NCBI GenBank assembly: GCA_046297095.1
Contig: JBKCNS010000016.1
Coordinates: forward strand, 1 to 28,652
Reading direction: 5' to 3'
Source of the DNA: JBBATK01 sp046297095
Lineage (GTDB): Bacteria > Bacteroidota > Ignavibacteria > Kapaibacteriales > NICIL-2
DNA: 28,652 nucleotides
The stretch's first letter is position 1. Each line of letters begins with the position of its first letter. Shown here piece by piece: positions 13,536 through 22,062 of the stretch. Both the position numbers and the translations under genes were made by a program. The notes below the pieces were generated by a model. That model was given only the letters and a program-made list of their open reading frames with translations. It was not told where the DNA came from and ran no database searches.

Positions 13536-13876
13536 CAAATACTGGTGAGTCATCGGTTGTCACTTACGACAATTCAACACAACGCGATCTATACGGAGCG
13601 GTGGCTATCAAGCTTGGTTCGATCACTCCATCGACCGCTGGAACGATCTCGCTCCGAGTAACGATGAATGATGGCACAGACACCGCTGATAGGGCCGCAG
13701 GAGATTTGTACCCAGTGACGCTGAATAGTGGGGCGTCTGCCAAGGTGGTTATCATCCCCCTGGTTCGGCTTTACCCATTCTCGCTTCGGTTTTCCGTGGT
13801 CAATAATTCAGGCGTTGCTTTTGCTGCTAGCGGGAACGAAATGTACGTTCGTCCATTTAATGAGGATGTAACGTAA
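13463..13876 (+). CDS. Phage virion protein, beta-rich, 137 aa
   Basis: ATG13463 has GAGG 8 bases upstream inside the preceding lipoprotein gene. Beta-strand-rich sequence (YGAVAIKLGSITPSTAGTIS, then RVTMNDGTDTADRAAGDLYP) without Cys or membrane helices resembles small head or tail surface proteins from several phages. The stop overlaps the next start (TAATG). Likely an appendage component. Confidence 0.55.
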   Translation: MAVAKWATPGTRSSNFAGTTLNSLANTGESSVVTYDNSTQRDLYGAVAIKLGSITPSTAGTISLRVTMNDGTDTADRAAGDLYPVTLNSGASAKVVIIPLVRLYPFSLRFSVVNNSGVAFAASGNEMYVRPFNEDVT

Positions 13877-14604
13877 TGCGATCCGGCGATGTGAACTCCG
13901 ATGCTAATCTGCAACAACGAGTAATGCCGATGTTGCGATTGAGGCCAGCCGCCTGGGCGCACGCTCGACCGGGAGTGGTTCGTACCGATGGATCCGGAAA
14001 AATCTCATCGATCGAAACGGGCGCACCATACAAGTTCACGTCGCCTTCCCCGGGAAACAGCCCCGCTCTAGTAACGACTGCCGGTCAGAATGCAATTCGA
14101 TCCAATACGGCATCCAGTACGAGTCTTGGAACATCGACTATCCCGCAGGCAGGCCCGTGCTCTCTAATCGTTCTGTGGTGGTCTGCCGCCAACCAAGGCC
14201 CAGCAGCGCGCGTCGAAGATATTAGCTCTGGGCAAAACGAATTCGTGCGAGTTGGCTACAGCACCACGCCGCAGGCAATCGGCAGTTATGGAGGGGTAAC
14301 GCAATCCGTAAGTATTGACAACAATCGTCCGTATGTCGCATCAATTCGCGCGGATGGCGACAACCCCGCGACGTTTCGGATTGCCAATAGCAGTCAAACA
14401 ATTTCCAGCAGCTACTCCAGCGAAGATGTCACAGTATCCTTTCTCGGCAACTGCGACTACTTTGAGGTCGCTTTTTTCACCCGTGAACTGTCTGCCAGTG
14501 AAACCATGCTAGCCGAGGCGATCATGGCATGGTCGAACGGGTTTCCTAATGCACTGGGGGGCGCACATCCGTTCCGAAATCGCCCCCCGTTGCTGGGGGA
14601 TTAG
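13876..14604 (+). CDS. Lectin-like (LamG/concanavalin-type) fibre protein candidate
   Basis: The protein has 242 residues. The C-terminal half ends in GNCDYFEVAFFTRELSASET and MLAEAIMAWSNGFP. This matches the closing pattern of LamG-like jelly-roll domains ('I-E-vivy-rrLs-aE...egYLawkwG'). The rest is Ser/Thr-rich and beta-rich. Such domains bind carbohydrate, so host-surface binding is likely. The first 30 residues (DANLQQRVMPMLRLRPAAWA) look like a helical attachment segment. Confidence 0.55.
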   Translation: MRSGDVNSDANLQQRVMPMLRLRPAAWAHARPGVVRTDGSGKISSIETGAPYKFTSPSPGNSPALVTTAGQNAIRSNTASSTSLGTSTIPQAGPCSLIVLWWSAANQGPAARVEDISSGQNEFVRVGYSTTPQAIGSYGGVTQSVSIDNNRPYVASIRADGDNPATFRIANSSQTISSSYSSEDVTVSFLGNCDYFEVAFFTRELSASETMLAEAIMAWSNGFPNALGGAHPFRNRPPLLGD

Positions 14605-14606
14605 CA

Positions 14607-15230
14607 ATGCCACTGCGTAACCGCGTACCACTTGTAGCGATCCCAGGAGTTACGGCTACTCTAGCAGTCAATCTTGGGGCAGCGCAAGCAACCTCGCAAG
14701 GAGTTGTCGCAGGCGCGATTCTTCAAAAAACGCTGGAATCCTGCGGCCTGTCCGCAGGTGCTACGCGGGCCGATGGCACGACGGCTGCGACGAACGCGAT
14801 GCTCGAGGCAGCTACAGGAATCTCCAGCGGTCAGTACGGTGCATCCTCCGGGCTCGCAATCGCTCTGGATGGACTGTCTGCGGCGTCGACTGCAAGCGTT
14901 TTCGGCGCAAGCACGGCAACTCTCGCAAAGACACTGGAAGCCACCACTGGATCCGCGTCGGCAATTGTGACGACGGACCCTAGAGGAGTTCTATTGCGAA
15001 CCCTGGGATCCGATACTGTCGGCTCGACAGCAGTAGTTGCTAACGGTCCATCGGCCTCCCTCACTCGCACCCTTGCGTCGATAGCGATCGCATCAAGTGC
15101 AGTAGTAGCACCGGGCAAGGTTGGGTCCGTCGCGAAGACTTTAGGGCCGGTAGTCGTCTCTACGAGCGCCTCTGTGCCGCCACCGCGAAATAGCCAATTG
15201 TTCTATGCCATGATGACAGGAGTGGATTGA
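14607..15230 (+). CDS. Second fibre-like protein with 23-residue repeats
   Basis: The protein has 207 residues. Two to three clear 23-residue units (RGVLLRTLGSDTVGSTAVVA-type, then SASLTRTLASIAIASSAVVA-type and VGSVAKTLGPVVVSTSA) match those of the larger protein at 11946-12902. The N-terminal part is a divergent version of the same pattern. It probably forms a shaft with the same fold, and the two may assemble together. It overlaps the next gene by one base (TGATG). Confidence 0.6.
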   Translation: MPLRNRVPLVAIPGVTATLAVNLGAAQATSQGVVAGAILQKTLESCGLSAGATRADGTTAATNAMLEAATGISSGQYGASSGLAIALDGLSAASTASVFGASTATLAKTLEATTGSASAIVTTDPRGVLLRTLGSDTVGSTAVVANGPSASLTRTLASIAIASSAVVAPGKVGSVAKTLGPVVVSTSASVPPPRNSQLFYAMMTGVD

Positions 15231-16066
15231 TGTACCGAAACACAAACGCAAACGTGAAGGTATTCGCCTTCAACCGCAACACCTCGCAGCCACAACTGGG
15301 CGATGCGGCGAACATTACGTGTCGTTTCTCTTTAGACAACGGCGCACGAACCGCGCTGAACGACACAAACCCAGTCGAACTAGAGGATGGGTACTACCTC
15401 TTCGACGTACAGCAGACGGAAAACAACGGGGCTACTGTGGACTTTTTCCCGGAGTCCACCACGGCCAATATCCAGGTTATTCCCGTCGAGCATTCGCGAT
15501 ACACGCGAGACACGCTCACTGCGCTTTCGGATTCGGTTTCCGCCTCAATCCTGTCCAACATACTCGGGCGATTTGCTCTGTCGAGTTCCGTTAGCGGGAG
15601 CGCAGGCGTAGCAACACCGCTCGTCACGGTCTCTGAGCGGGAATCGCTTGGGCCGATGTATATTGGAGCGTTTTCGCAGTATCTAAAAGTTGACAATGAA
15701 ATTGTTTTCACCATCAACGCCAACGCCAAGAACGCGACTGGGCGCTTGGTGTTTACGGCGAAGCCGACCGTCACAGGTGCGCAGAACACGATCGCTATCC
15801 AGGTCGATTCCTCGTTCGGACTCCGGATCCCAACGGGCGGCAGTTTTGTTGCGGGCGATGCGGCGCTCGTAGGTGTGAGTGCTGGTGGGAACCCGATCCG
15901 CCAAGTGAAATTGACCATGAACGCCCGATCGCTATCGGCTTTAGCGTCTGGACGTTTCTATTTTGACATCAAACGCTGCGACACTTCGCCCGAAGCGCAC
16001 TGGATCATTGCTACTGGCATCCTCGACTTCTCGCAGCCGATCAACAATACCACCACTTGCATATGA
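15230..16066 (+). CDS. Phage virion protein (appendage), 278 aa
   Basis: The start ATG15230 overlaps the previous stop. The first 100 residues hold the motif GYYLFDVQQTENNGATVDFF followed by a beta strand ending VIPVEHS. This is a phage structural domain often seen in tail or fibre proteins. Residues 100-180 are Ser-rich. The C-terminal 100 residues form a second beta domain (FTAKPTVTGAQNTIAIQVDS). The stop overlaps the large terminase start (ATGA). Confidence 0.6.
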   Translation: MYRNTNANVKVFAFNRNTSQPQLGDAANITCRFSLDNGARTALNDTNPVELEDGYYLFDVQQTENNGATVDFFPESTTANIQVIPVEHSRYTRDTLTALSDSVSASILSNILGRFALSSSVSGSAGVATPLVTVSERESLGPMYIGAFSQYLKVDNEIVFTINANAKNATGRLVFTAKPTVTGAQNTIAIQVDSSFGLRIPTGGSFVAGDAALVGVSAGGNPIRQVKLTMNARSLSALASGRFYFDIKRCDTSPEAHWIIATGILDFSQPINNTTTCI

Positions 16067-17529
16067 TAGCGGACGCAACATCGATCGAAATTGGACCTCA
16101 ACCCGGCCCGCAAGACCAGATACTGCGGACCAGCGCGGACATCGCAATCTATGGCGGTGCGGCTGGTGGCGGGAAGACCTACGCGCTTTTGCTCGATGCT
16201 CTCCGAGGTATAGACGATCCGCACTGGGCTCCCGTTATATTTCGCAAGACGTACAAGCAGATCACCGCAGCGCAGGGGTTGTGGGACAAAGCCTGCGAAC
16301 TGTACCCGCTATTCGGCGGTCGGATGCGCAGCGCCTCGATGGATTGCAAGTTTCCGAGTGGAGCCCGCATCATTTTCAGCCACATGGAACACGAACAAGA
16401 CAAGCTGCAATGGCAGGGTACTGAGATCGCGTTCATCGGATGGGACGAACTGACGCATTTCTCGAGCGGGCAGTTCTGGTATCTGGTCTCGCGAGCTAGG
16501 TCCATGGGTACCATTGATCCCTACATCCGCGCCACATGCAACCCGGAACCGGGAACGTGGGTAGCAAGCCTCTTGGAATGGTGGATCGATCCCGTATTGG
16601 GCACGGCAATCCCGGAGCGCTCCGGTGTGATGCGGTACTTCTGCCGGGCGGCTGACGACTCGCTACTGTGGGCGGATACGCGAGAGGAACTGTTGGGACG
16701 CGGCTCCAAGCCGCTATCGTTCACCTTCGTCCCAGCCACCCTCCAAGACAATCCGGCACTCTTGGCGAAGGATCCCGATTACGCGGATCGACTAGCGGCG
16801 CTCCCTCGAGTGGAGCGGGAAGCGCTGCTCGGTGGGAACTGGCTTTACCAAGCGGCTGGGATCTACGATCGCGATTGGTTCTTGACGTACAACGTCCTGC
16901 CCGATGGCAAAATCCAGGCGATGCACCATGGAGACGTGCTCGAGATCGATCCAGGTCGGATGCGACGGTTCGCGGTGATCGACACTGCGGGAACCTCGAG
17001 GGAACGAGCAGAGCAGGATAGGGGCAAGGAGCCGTCCTGGTCGGTAGTCCAGGTGTGGGACTACTTCCGCCCCGCCCACATGATGTTCCTGCGATCGACT
17101 TGCCGAATCCAGGCCGAGTGGCCGGAAATGATTAGCCGGTTCAACGATCATTTGCAGTCGATGAACGTCCCGGTCGTCTACATTGAGAACGCTCACTTCG
17201 GACCTGTCGCAGCCAAGGAAATCAAGGGACGCAAAACACGTCTCATCGGACCCAAAATCCCCGGCATGGCAGAGAACCACCGAGGGGCAAAACTTGAGCG
17301 AGCGGTCGCAGCGGGGGCAATCTCGCGCGTTGAGGACGGCTTGGTCCGGATACCGGCGACCGGCGAAAAGTGGGTGAGAGATTACCTCATTGAGCACACG
17401 GCATGGCAGGGGCGACCAGACGAGGTATCCGACCAGATCGACGGCACATCGTATGCGGTTTACGTTTCAAAGGAGCTTCAAGCCCAGCAATGGGGAGGCA
17501 TCATCCAAGGGAGGCACGGCACAAAATGA
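16063..17529 (+). CDS. terL: Terminase large subunit
   Basis: The protein has 488 residues. Walker A is GGAAGGGKT (residues 31-39) and Walker B FIGWDE (124-129, D128-E129). The coupling motif appears to be RATCNP near residue 156. The C-terminal RNase H-like nuclease is shown by AVIDTAGT (D307), VVYIEN (E375) and DEVSDQID (D457-D460), the three acidic residues that bind metals. The enzyme cuts concatemers and pumps DNA into the prohead, docking on the portal. ATG16063 is preferred; an in-frame TTG lies two codons earlier. It overlaps both neighbours by four bases. Confidence 0.93.
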   Translation: MIADATSIEIGPQPGPQDQILRTSADIAIYGGAAGGGKTYALLLDALRGIDDPHWAPVIFRKTYKQITAAQGLWDKACELYPLFGGRMRSASMDCKFPSGARIIFSHMEHEQDKLQWQGTEIAFIGWDELTHFSSGQFWYLVSRARSMGTIDPYIRATCNPEPGTWVASLLEWWIDPVLGTAIPERSGVMRYFCRAADDSLLWADTREELLGRGSKPLSFTFVPATLQDNPALLAKDPDYADRLAALPRVEREALLGGNWLYQAAGIYDRDWFLTYNVLPDGKIQAMHHGDVLEIDPGRMRRFAVIDTAGTSRERAEQDRGKEPSWSVVQVWDYFRPAHMMFLRSTCRIQAEWPEMISRFNDHLQSMNVPVVYIENAHFGPVAAKEIKGRKTRLIGPKIPGMAENHRGAKLERAVAAGAISRVEDGLVRIPATGEKWVRDYLIEHTAWQGRPDEVSDQIDGTSYAVYVSKELQAQQWGGIIQGRHGTK

Positions 17530-17771
17530 CCGACAAGGAACGCAAGATTCGAGCGCTCAAGACGCACTCGGAGGATGCACTGCTCACTTTCAGCGAAGCA
17601 GGAACGCAACTCGGAGTGACGCGGAGCGCGGTAGCACAGTGGGCCGATACGGGGCGGCTGGCGTATTGCCGACTTCCAGGCGGGCGAAGGCGGGTCCGCC
17701 AAAGCACGGTCGACCGGATCCGCACCGAGATTTTCGAGAACGGGGAACCGGAGTATCTGCGGGACGAATAA
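17526..17771 (+). CDS. Small HTH protein coupled to the large terminase
   Basis: The protein has 81 residues and starts at ATG17526, overlapping the terminase stop (ATGA). Residues 18-60 have the excisionase/MerR-type HTH: 'LLTFSEAGTQLGVTRSAVAQ' then 'WADTGRLAYCRLPGGRRRVR' as the wing, and 'STVDRIRTEIFE'. In this position it could be an alternative small terminase, a late-gene regulator or a recombination directionality factor. Coupling to terL favours a packaging role over excision. Confidence 0.7.
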   Translation: MTDKERKIRALKTHSEDALLTFSEAGTQLGVTRSAVAQWADTGRLAYCRLPGGRRRVRQSTVDRIRTEIFENGEPEYLRDE

Positions 17772-17851
17772 ATAGGTAACTTTTTCGCAAGCAGCGCAAG
17801 CAGCGTCACAGACGGTTTGGTGCGTTCTGTGTCGCGGTCTAACCTTCCCCC

Positions 17852-19030
17852 ATGGGCAAGGTGTTCCGTAAAGCGGTTCTGTCGGTCAACGAGTACCAGA
17901 GCGGAGATGGGTCCGTCACGGTTACTTCCGATCGGCTGCGCCATTGGGAAGACCAGTTCCAGCGGTTGAAGGATGCAGGCTACGCGGTTCCGATGCACTG
18001 GAACCATGCGGAACTCGATGATGTCGAAATGCTCTCTCCGATCGCCATGGACTCCCTGACACGTCGCGACACTCGCGGCGCACACAACACCGAAGGGCGC
18101 ATGGTCGACTTTAAGGTGACACCGGACGGAAGATCCGCCGAGATCACCGTGGAGATCCTGACCCCGAGCGCCATCGAAAAGGTGGAAGCCAACTCGGTCT
18201 ATGTGTCGCCGGTGATTTTTCCTGAGTTCATGGACGGACATGGGAACAGTTACGCGGACGTGATTACGAGTGTCGATTTGGTCGATTACCCGGTCGATCA
18301 TTCCCAAGGCCCATTTCTACCAGCCGAAGTCGATGCAGCAATCCCAGCCTTAATGGGATGCGGCATTCGGATGGGGATCAAACCAACCATTTTTACTCCC
18401 AAGGTGCTTCGCATGGACATGGCTTCCGATACCAACATGGCGGCTCCCGCAGCCCCTCCCGGAAATGAGATGAATGATGGCGGTAGTGATGCCGACTCCA
18501 TCGTCAAGATGATCGTCGACGTGATGCAGGAAGTCGGAGTGCAACTCCCCGAAGACACAAGCGCCGCGAATATCGTCGACAACATTCGCATGGTGCTCGG
18601 CAACGGCGGGCAGGGTGGCGGCAACCCTGACAATGGGACCGTGGCTGTCTCTCCTGAGATCCAAACCATGTCCGCTATCGTCCGCAACTCTCGAGCCTAC
18701 GCCGAGCGAGCGTATCACCGAGAACTGCTCGGACAACTCGAATCGCTGCGAGACCAAGGAAAAATTCTCGATGAGGAGTTCAGTTTGTACGCTGCTCGGG
18801 TCGCTGCCCAGCGACTCTCGCTCGATGCGTACAGCAAACCGAAAACCGGAGACGTGGAACGCTTCATGGATTCGCGGAAAGTCATCCCAGTTGGCACGTT
18901 CAAGACGGCGACGTTTCGCTCTGGAGGGGGGTCCAAGCTGGCTCGGATGAGCGTAGCGGAACCGAAGAATCCGGAGGTTCTGACACCTGAACGCGAAGCG
19001 TACCTTCTCAAACTCATAAACGGCAACTAA
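17852..19030 (+). CDS. Head maturation protease fused to scaffold (Mu protein I-like)
   Basis: The protein has 392 residues. Residues 1-140 form the protease domain: 'VPMHWNHAELDDVEM' contains a candidate catalytic His and 'VEANSVYVSPVIFPEF' a candidate Ser, matching the pattern of Mu I-like serine proteases. Residues 180-260 are Met/Ala/Gly/Asp-rich, and 280-392 are helical and acidic to charged, like a scaffold that is later digested. Protein I and its scaffold share one frame in Mu-like phages. No clear ribosome binding site precedes ATG17852 (the upstream bases are CCTTCCCCC). The 80-bp gap before it holds GCAAGCAGC twice and a CACAGA/TCTGTG hairpin. Confidence 0.8.
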   Translation: MGKVFRKAVLSVNEYQSGDGSVTVTSDRLRHWEDQFQRLKDAGYAVPMHWNHAELDDVEMLSPIAMDSLTRRDTRGAHNTEGRMVDFKVTPDGRSAEITVEILTPSAIEKVEANSVYVSPVIFPEFMDGHGNSYADVITSVDLVDYPVDHSQGPFLPAEVDAAIPALMGCGIRMGIKPTIFTPKVLRMDMASDTNMAAPAAPPGNEMNDGGSDADSIVKMIVDVMQEVGVQLPEDTSAANIVDNIRMVLGNGGQGGGNPDNGTVAVSPEIQTMSAIVRNSRAYAERAYHRELLGQLESLRDQGKILDEEFSLYAARVAAQRLSLDAYSKPKTGDVERFMDSRKVIPVGTFKTATFRSGGGSKLARMSVAEPKNPEVLTPEREAYLLKLINGN

Positions 19031-19037
19031 CTCACAA

Positions 19038-19061
19038 TTCTTCTGAGGGTGGCACCGAGGA
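19038..19061 (+). promoter_or_regulatory. Shared leader element, copy 1
   Basis: This 24-base element ends eight bases before the decoration gene start and matches the element at 19543-19566 at 22 of 24 bases. It includes GAGGGTGGCACC and the ribosome binding site. The other copy sits in the same place before the major capsid gene, so it probably boosts or coordinates translation of the two most abundant head proteins. Confidence 0.5.
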
Positions 19062-19069
19062 AGTAAACC

Positions 19070-19516
19070 ATGGCTCTTGGAGTAGGAACAGTCACCGATG
19101 CACTCGCAACCCGTCCGATTTTATTCGTTTCTGATGGCCGCGTTCGCGCTACTATCGTCACTCGCATTCTCGCAGGAACCGCGCGAGATGCCGTCAACAC
19201 GCCAACCACCACGCTGCGAGGGGGAATGGTGCTCGGACAGATCACTGCTTCCAAAAAACTTGCCCAGTACAACGCGGGAGCGTCTGACGGTAGCCAAACG
19301 CCAGTCGGAATTCTCCTCGACGACGTTCGAGTCGTTGACGATTCGGGCAACAACGAAGACCAGACCGTGCGGATCCTTGTGTCGGGTGACATCCGCGCTT
19401 CGCAGTTGCTCATCCAAGGCGCTGCGTTTGTTGGGCACACCAATGAAGCGGCTGCGAGGACGGCACTGAAGGCTGTCGGCAGGTGCTTCATTTTCGATGA
19501 TGAATTGCCAGCCTAG
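19070..19516 (+). CDS. Head decoration protein (lambda gpD-like)
   Basis: The protein has 148 residues. Near the middle it carries LRGGMVLGQITASKKLAQYN, followed by 'ASDGSQTPVGILLDDV', the recognised core of gpD-type decoration proteins, which trimerise on the capsid surface and stabilise it after expansion. It lies directly before the major capsid gene, as is usual. GAGGAA precedes ATG19070 by eight bases. A perfect 6-bp hairpin begins at its stop region. Confidence 0.85.
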   Translation: MALGVGTVTDALATRPILFVSDGRVRATIVTRILAGTARDAVNTPTTTLRGGMVLGQITASKKLAQYNAGASDGSQTPVGILLDDVRVVDDSGNNEDQTVRILVSGDIRASQLLIQGAAFVGHTNEAAARTALKAVGRCFIFDDELPA

Positions 19517-19525
19517 TAGCTAGGC
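19511..19525 (+). other. Hairpin at the end of the decoration gene
   Basis: GCCTAG-TAG-CTAGGC is a perfect 6-bp stem with a 3-base loop, and it contains the decoration gene's stop codon. T-rich sequence follows at 19539-19549 but there is no tight T-run, so it may slow decay or set the capsid to decoration ratio rather than stop transcription. Confidence 0.35.
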
Positions 19526-19542
19526 TCCAAACCACGATTTTC

Positions 19543-19566
19543 TTCTTCCGAGGGTGGCACCAAGGA
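19543..19566 (+). promoter_or_regulatory. Shared leader element, copy 2
   Basis: This is the second copy of the 24-base element described at 19038-19061, seven bases before the major capsid start. The two differ only by one T/C and one G/A. The rest of the intergenic DNA is not alike, which points to selection on this element. Confidence 0.5.
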
Positions 19567-19573
19567 TTAGAAG

Positions 19574-20725
19574 ATGCCGAACATTTTCCAGGATATTTTC
19601 AAACCGCAGGTACTCACCAAGGTTATCAGCCAACGAGTTGAGGCGTCTGGATCTCTGCTCAAAGAATTTGGTGTGCAGCCCGGCGGACCAAACGAGACGA
19701 ACATGGGTCATGGGCGTTTGGGAGCGTACCACATTTTTAACAACACTTTGAAAACAGCGCAGGGGCGAGCGCCCGGAACGGCTGCTGGGCGAATGCAAAT
19801 GCAGATTGCCTCCCGCGTACCGTTCGAGTACCCGCGAATGCACAGTTCGATCCCGCTCCTGGCCGAGCAAGTCAACAACATTGGACGCATTGACGATCCA
19901 GCTACGCGCGACAAAGCAGGCGCAAAGATGATCCAGATGCAGACTGGGTACCTCGCGCAACTTGCAGCCAACTGGCGAACCGCGATGCTGGTCGGGATGC
20001 TGCGTGACAGCCTGTACTACAAGATTGTCGGCGATTCGTGGTATTGGACTTACTCCAGTTCCGGCGCGGCCGGGCAACTTCAAACGCGAGTACCCGCAGG
20101 AAACAAGAGCCAGTTGAACATGACAGGCGGTGGAAACATTCTTGCAACATCGTGGGCCACCACGGCGTCTGCCGACATTCCGAGCAACCTCTATTCGATC
20201 CATGCAGCCTTTCAGCGGTTGACGGGATCAGGGCTTGCAAAAATTGTGACCACCTCGCAAGTCTGGTCACTGGTGCTGAAAAACGACGCAGTGCAAGAGG
20301 CACACGGTACGGCGAATCAGCCTTACGAGATCATTTCGAAAGAGACAGCGAGCGGCCCAGACGGGAAGCCGGTCCAAAATTTCAAGGCTCGGTTGTCCTT
20401 CATGCCGTGGTGCGAGTGGTGCATCACCGACGAAGGTCTCGAGATCGGGGAGCCGGGGTCAGAAGTTTGGACACCGCACGTCCCTGCGAACACCGCGTTC
20501 TTTGTCGCGTCAGACACCGTGACAGGCGGATCGGACATCGAGTGCTATATCGCGGGTGAGCCCGTCGCAGAGTACGACGGCGGACCCAAGACCGAGCGAT
20601 TCGGCCTGTCGGCATGGTCGCGCGAAATCAGCAACCCAACCAGCACCGAACTGTTTGTCTTGGACAACGCTTTGATGCTTCACCAAGTCCCAATGAACCT
20701 CGCAATTGGAACCGTGGTGTTCTAG
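19574..20725 (+). CDS. Major capsid protein (lambda gpE-like)
   Basis: The protein has 383 residues. It has an N-terminal 'MPNIFQDIFKPQVLTKVISQ' arm, then a body with 'SRVPFEYPRMHSSIPLLAEQ'. The C-terminal 'EPVAEYDGGPKTERFGLSAW' and 'LFVLDNALMLHQVPMNLAIG' blocks are features of the gpE branch of HK97-fold capsid proteins. It follows the decoration gene and precedes the connector gene. AAGGA lies about 10 bases upstream of ATG19574, in the shared leader element. Confidence 0.88.
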   Translation: MPNIFQDIFKPQVLTKVISQRVEASGSLLKEFGVQPGGPNETNMGHGRLGAYHIFNNTLKTAQGRAPGTAAGRMQMQIASRVPFEYPRMHSSIPLLAEQVNNIGRIDDPATRDKAGAKMIQMQTGYLAQLAANWRTAMLVGMLRDSLYYKIVGDSWYWTYSSSGAAGQLQTRVPAGNKSQLNMTGGGNILATSWATTASADIPSNLYSIHAAFQRLTGSGLAKIVTTSQVWSLVLKNDAVQEAHGTANQPYEIISKETASGPDGKPVQNFKARLSFMPWCEWCITDEGLEIGEPGSEVWTPHVPANTAFFVASDTVTGGSDIECYIAGEPVAEYDGGPKTERFGLSAWSREISNPTSTELFVLDNALMLHQVPMNLAIGTVVF

Positions 20726-20747
20726 TTCGCGATGAAACGGAGTAGCG

Positions 20748-21242
20748 GTGGCAATTACTTGGAATTATGCGACTCCCGAAGACGTGACCAACTTCTTTGG
20801 GGACACTGGGGTAGCAGCGTTCGCTGCGCATGATCTGCGTGGTTCAGATGCCACGCTCGAGGACTGCATTGCCCAAGCCACCGACGAAATCAACCTCTAC
20901 GTGCTACGCCGCTACGAGGAAGAGGGGGTAAAGACCAACCGGATGCTGCGTCAATGGTGCGTGGTGTTGTCGGCTGTCTATCTGTGCGAACGCCGGGGAA
21001 ACCCGGTCCCTGAGTCTTTGGTCGCTGAGTACCAGCGGATCGTCGAAAAGCTACCGCTCATCATGCGCGACGAGATGCGGATCCCAGGCGTTCGGCTCAA
21101 GGGAATCAACGTCCCGATGTTTAGCAACATGCACATCGATCGCCGGTACGCACGGCGGCAACAGCGGGTCGCGATCAATTCAACCAACATGCCCAAGGAA
21201 CGCCCACAAGACACGGAGATTACCCGCGTTGGCTACTACTAG
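20748..21242 (+). CDS. Head-tail connector (Mu gp36/DUF1320-like)
   Basis: The protein has 164 residues and a GTG start with GGAG five bases upstream. 'WNYATPEDVTNFFGDTGVAA', then 'CIAQATDEINLYVLRRYEEE' and 'RQWCVVLSAVYLCERRGNPV' match the helical Mu gp36-type connector family, which joins portal and tail. The C-terminal 40 residues are a longer tail with Arg-rich sequence. It overlaps the next gene. Confidence 0.8.
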   Translation: MAITWNYATPEDVTNFFGDTGVAAFAAHDLRGSDATLEDCIAQATDEINLYVLRRYEEEGVKTNRMLRQWCVVLSAVYLCERRGNPVPESLVAEYQRIVEKLPLIMRDEMRIPGVRLKGINVPMFSNMHIDRRYARRQQRVAINSTNMPKERPQDTEITRVGYY

Positions 21243-22062
21243 GGCATATTTCCGAGGCGACAAACATCAAGCAGCGGCGATGGTGCGCCGTGTTCACGCT
21301 GCGTTGGTCGGGCAAGCTCCCGACGTAGCAAACACGGCTAGAGGTGTTTTTACCGCACTAGGGTTTGCTGCACTTTCGGATATTCACGCGGACTTCGTTC
21401 GCAAGGCTCGAGGGGGTGTCGGCGAAGATGGCGTGAAATGGGCTCCCCTGAAGCCTGCGACGTTAGCCTACTCCCGGCGATTTGGACCAGGGGAAAAGAC
21501 TCAACTCAAGCAGGCGGCTGGGCTAGGTCGTGGACATCGACACGCCCCAGTCGGAACCGGGCTGTTGTCGGCCGCGCAGCTTCGGCAATGGAGACTGTAT
21601 TTTCGTCGCAATCTAGCATGGCTCATCACCAAGTACGATCCAGAAACAGCCAAGTCGATCGCGGCGGGCATGGCATGGAATCGCATCAAGGCCGAGGGCG
21701 GAAAAACCAAACTCCAGGTTTACGGGAATCGCCCGCATGAAATCCTGCGCGATACAGGCGTTTTGCTAAATTCGCTGTCTCCCGGAGAACTGGGTAGCGA
21801 TGGTGTTTCCTATCGACCACCGCAGCCCGATGCCGATGGCGGGCAGATTTTCAAAACGATCGCCAACGGTGTAATTGTTGGAACCAACGTCAAATACGCC
21901 GCAGCGCACAACTGGGGCGCGCCAAAGCGGAAACTGCCAGCACGTCCCTTCTTGCCGAAAAAGTGCCCGCAAGTGTGGCTTGAGCGATGGTTGGGCGCGT
22001 TGGAGCGTGCCTTGGCAGCCGGATTGACGCGAGCCGTCAGTGAGGGGGCTCGAGGTGCTTAG
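21229..22062 (+). CDS. Tail completion/virion morphogenesis protein (Mu gpG or HK97 gp10-like)
   Basis: The protein has 277 residues. It has a start-proximal helical stretch, 'DGVKWAPLKPATLAYSRRFG' and 'ILRDTGVLLNSLSPGEL', then 'GVIVGTNVKYAAAHNWGAPK' and 'LPARPFLPK', the order seen in tail completion proteins of this group. The start is uncertain: TTG21229 overlaps the previous gene with GGAG about 12 bases upstream, and ATG21280 is an in-frame alternative without a good site. It is longer than usual owing to an inserted region (about residues 90-160, Arg-rich). Confidence 0.75.
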   Translation: MATTRAYFRGDKHQAAAMVRRVHAALVGQAPDVANTARGVFTALGFAALSDIHADFVRKARGGVGEDGVKWAPLKPATLAYSRRFGPGEKTQLKQAAGLGRGHRHAPVGTGLLSAAQLRQWRLYFRRNLAWLITKYDPETAKSIAAGMAWNRIKAEGGKTKLQVYGNRPHEILRDTGVLLNSLSPGELGSDGVSYRPPQPDADGGQIFKTIANGVIVGTNVKYAAAHNWGAPKRKLPARPFLPKKCPQVWLERWLGALERALAAGLTRAVSEGARGA

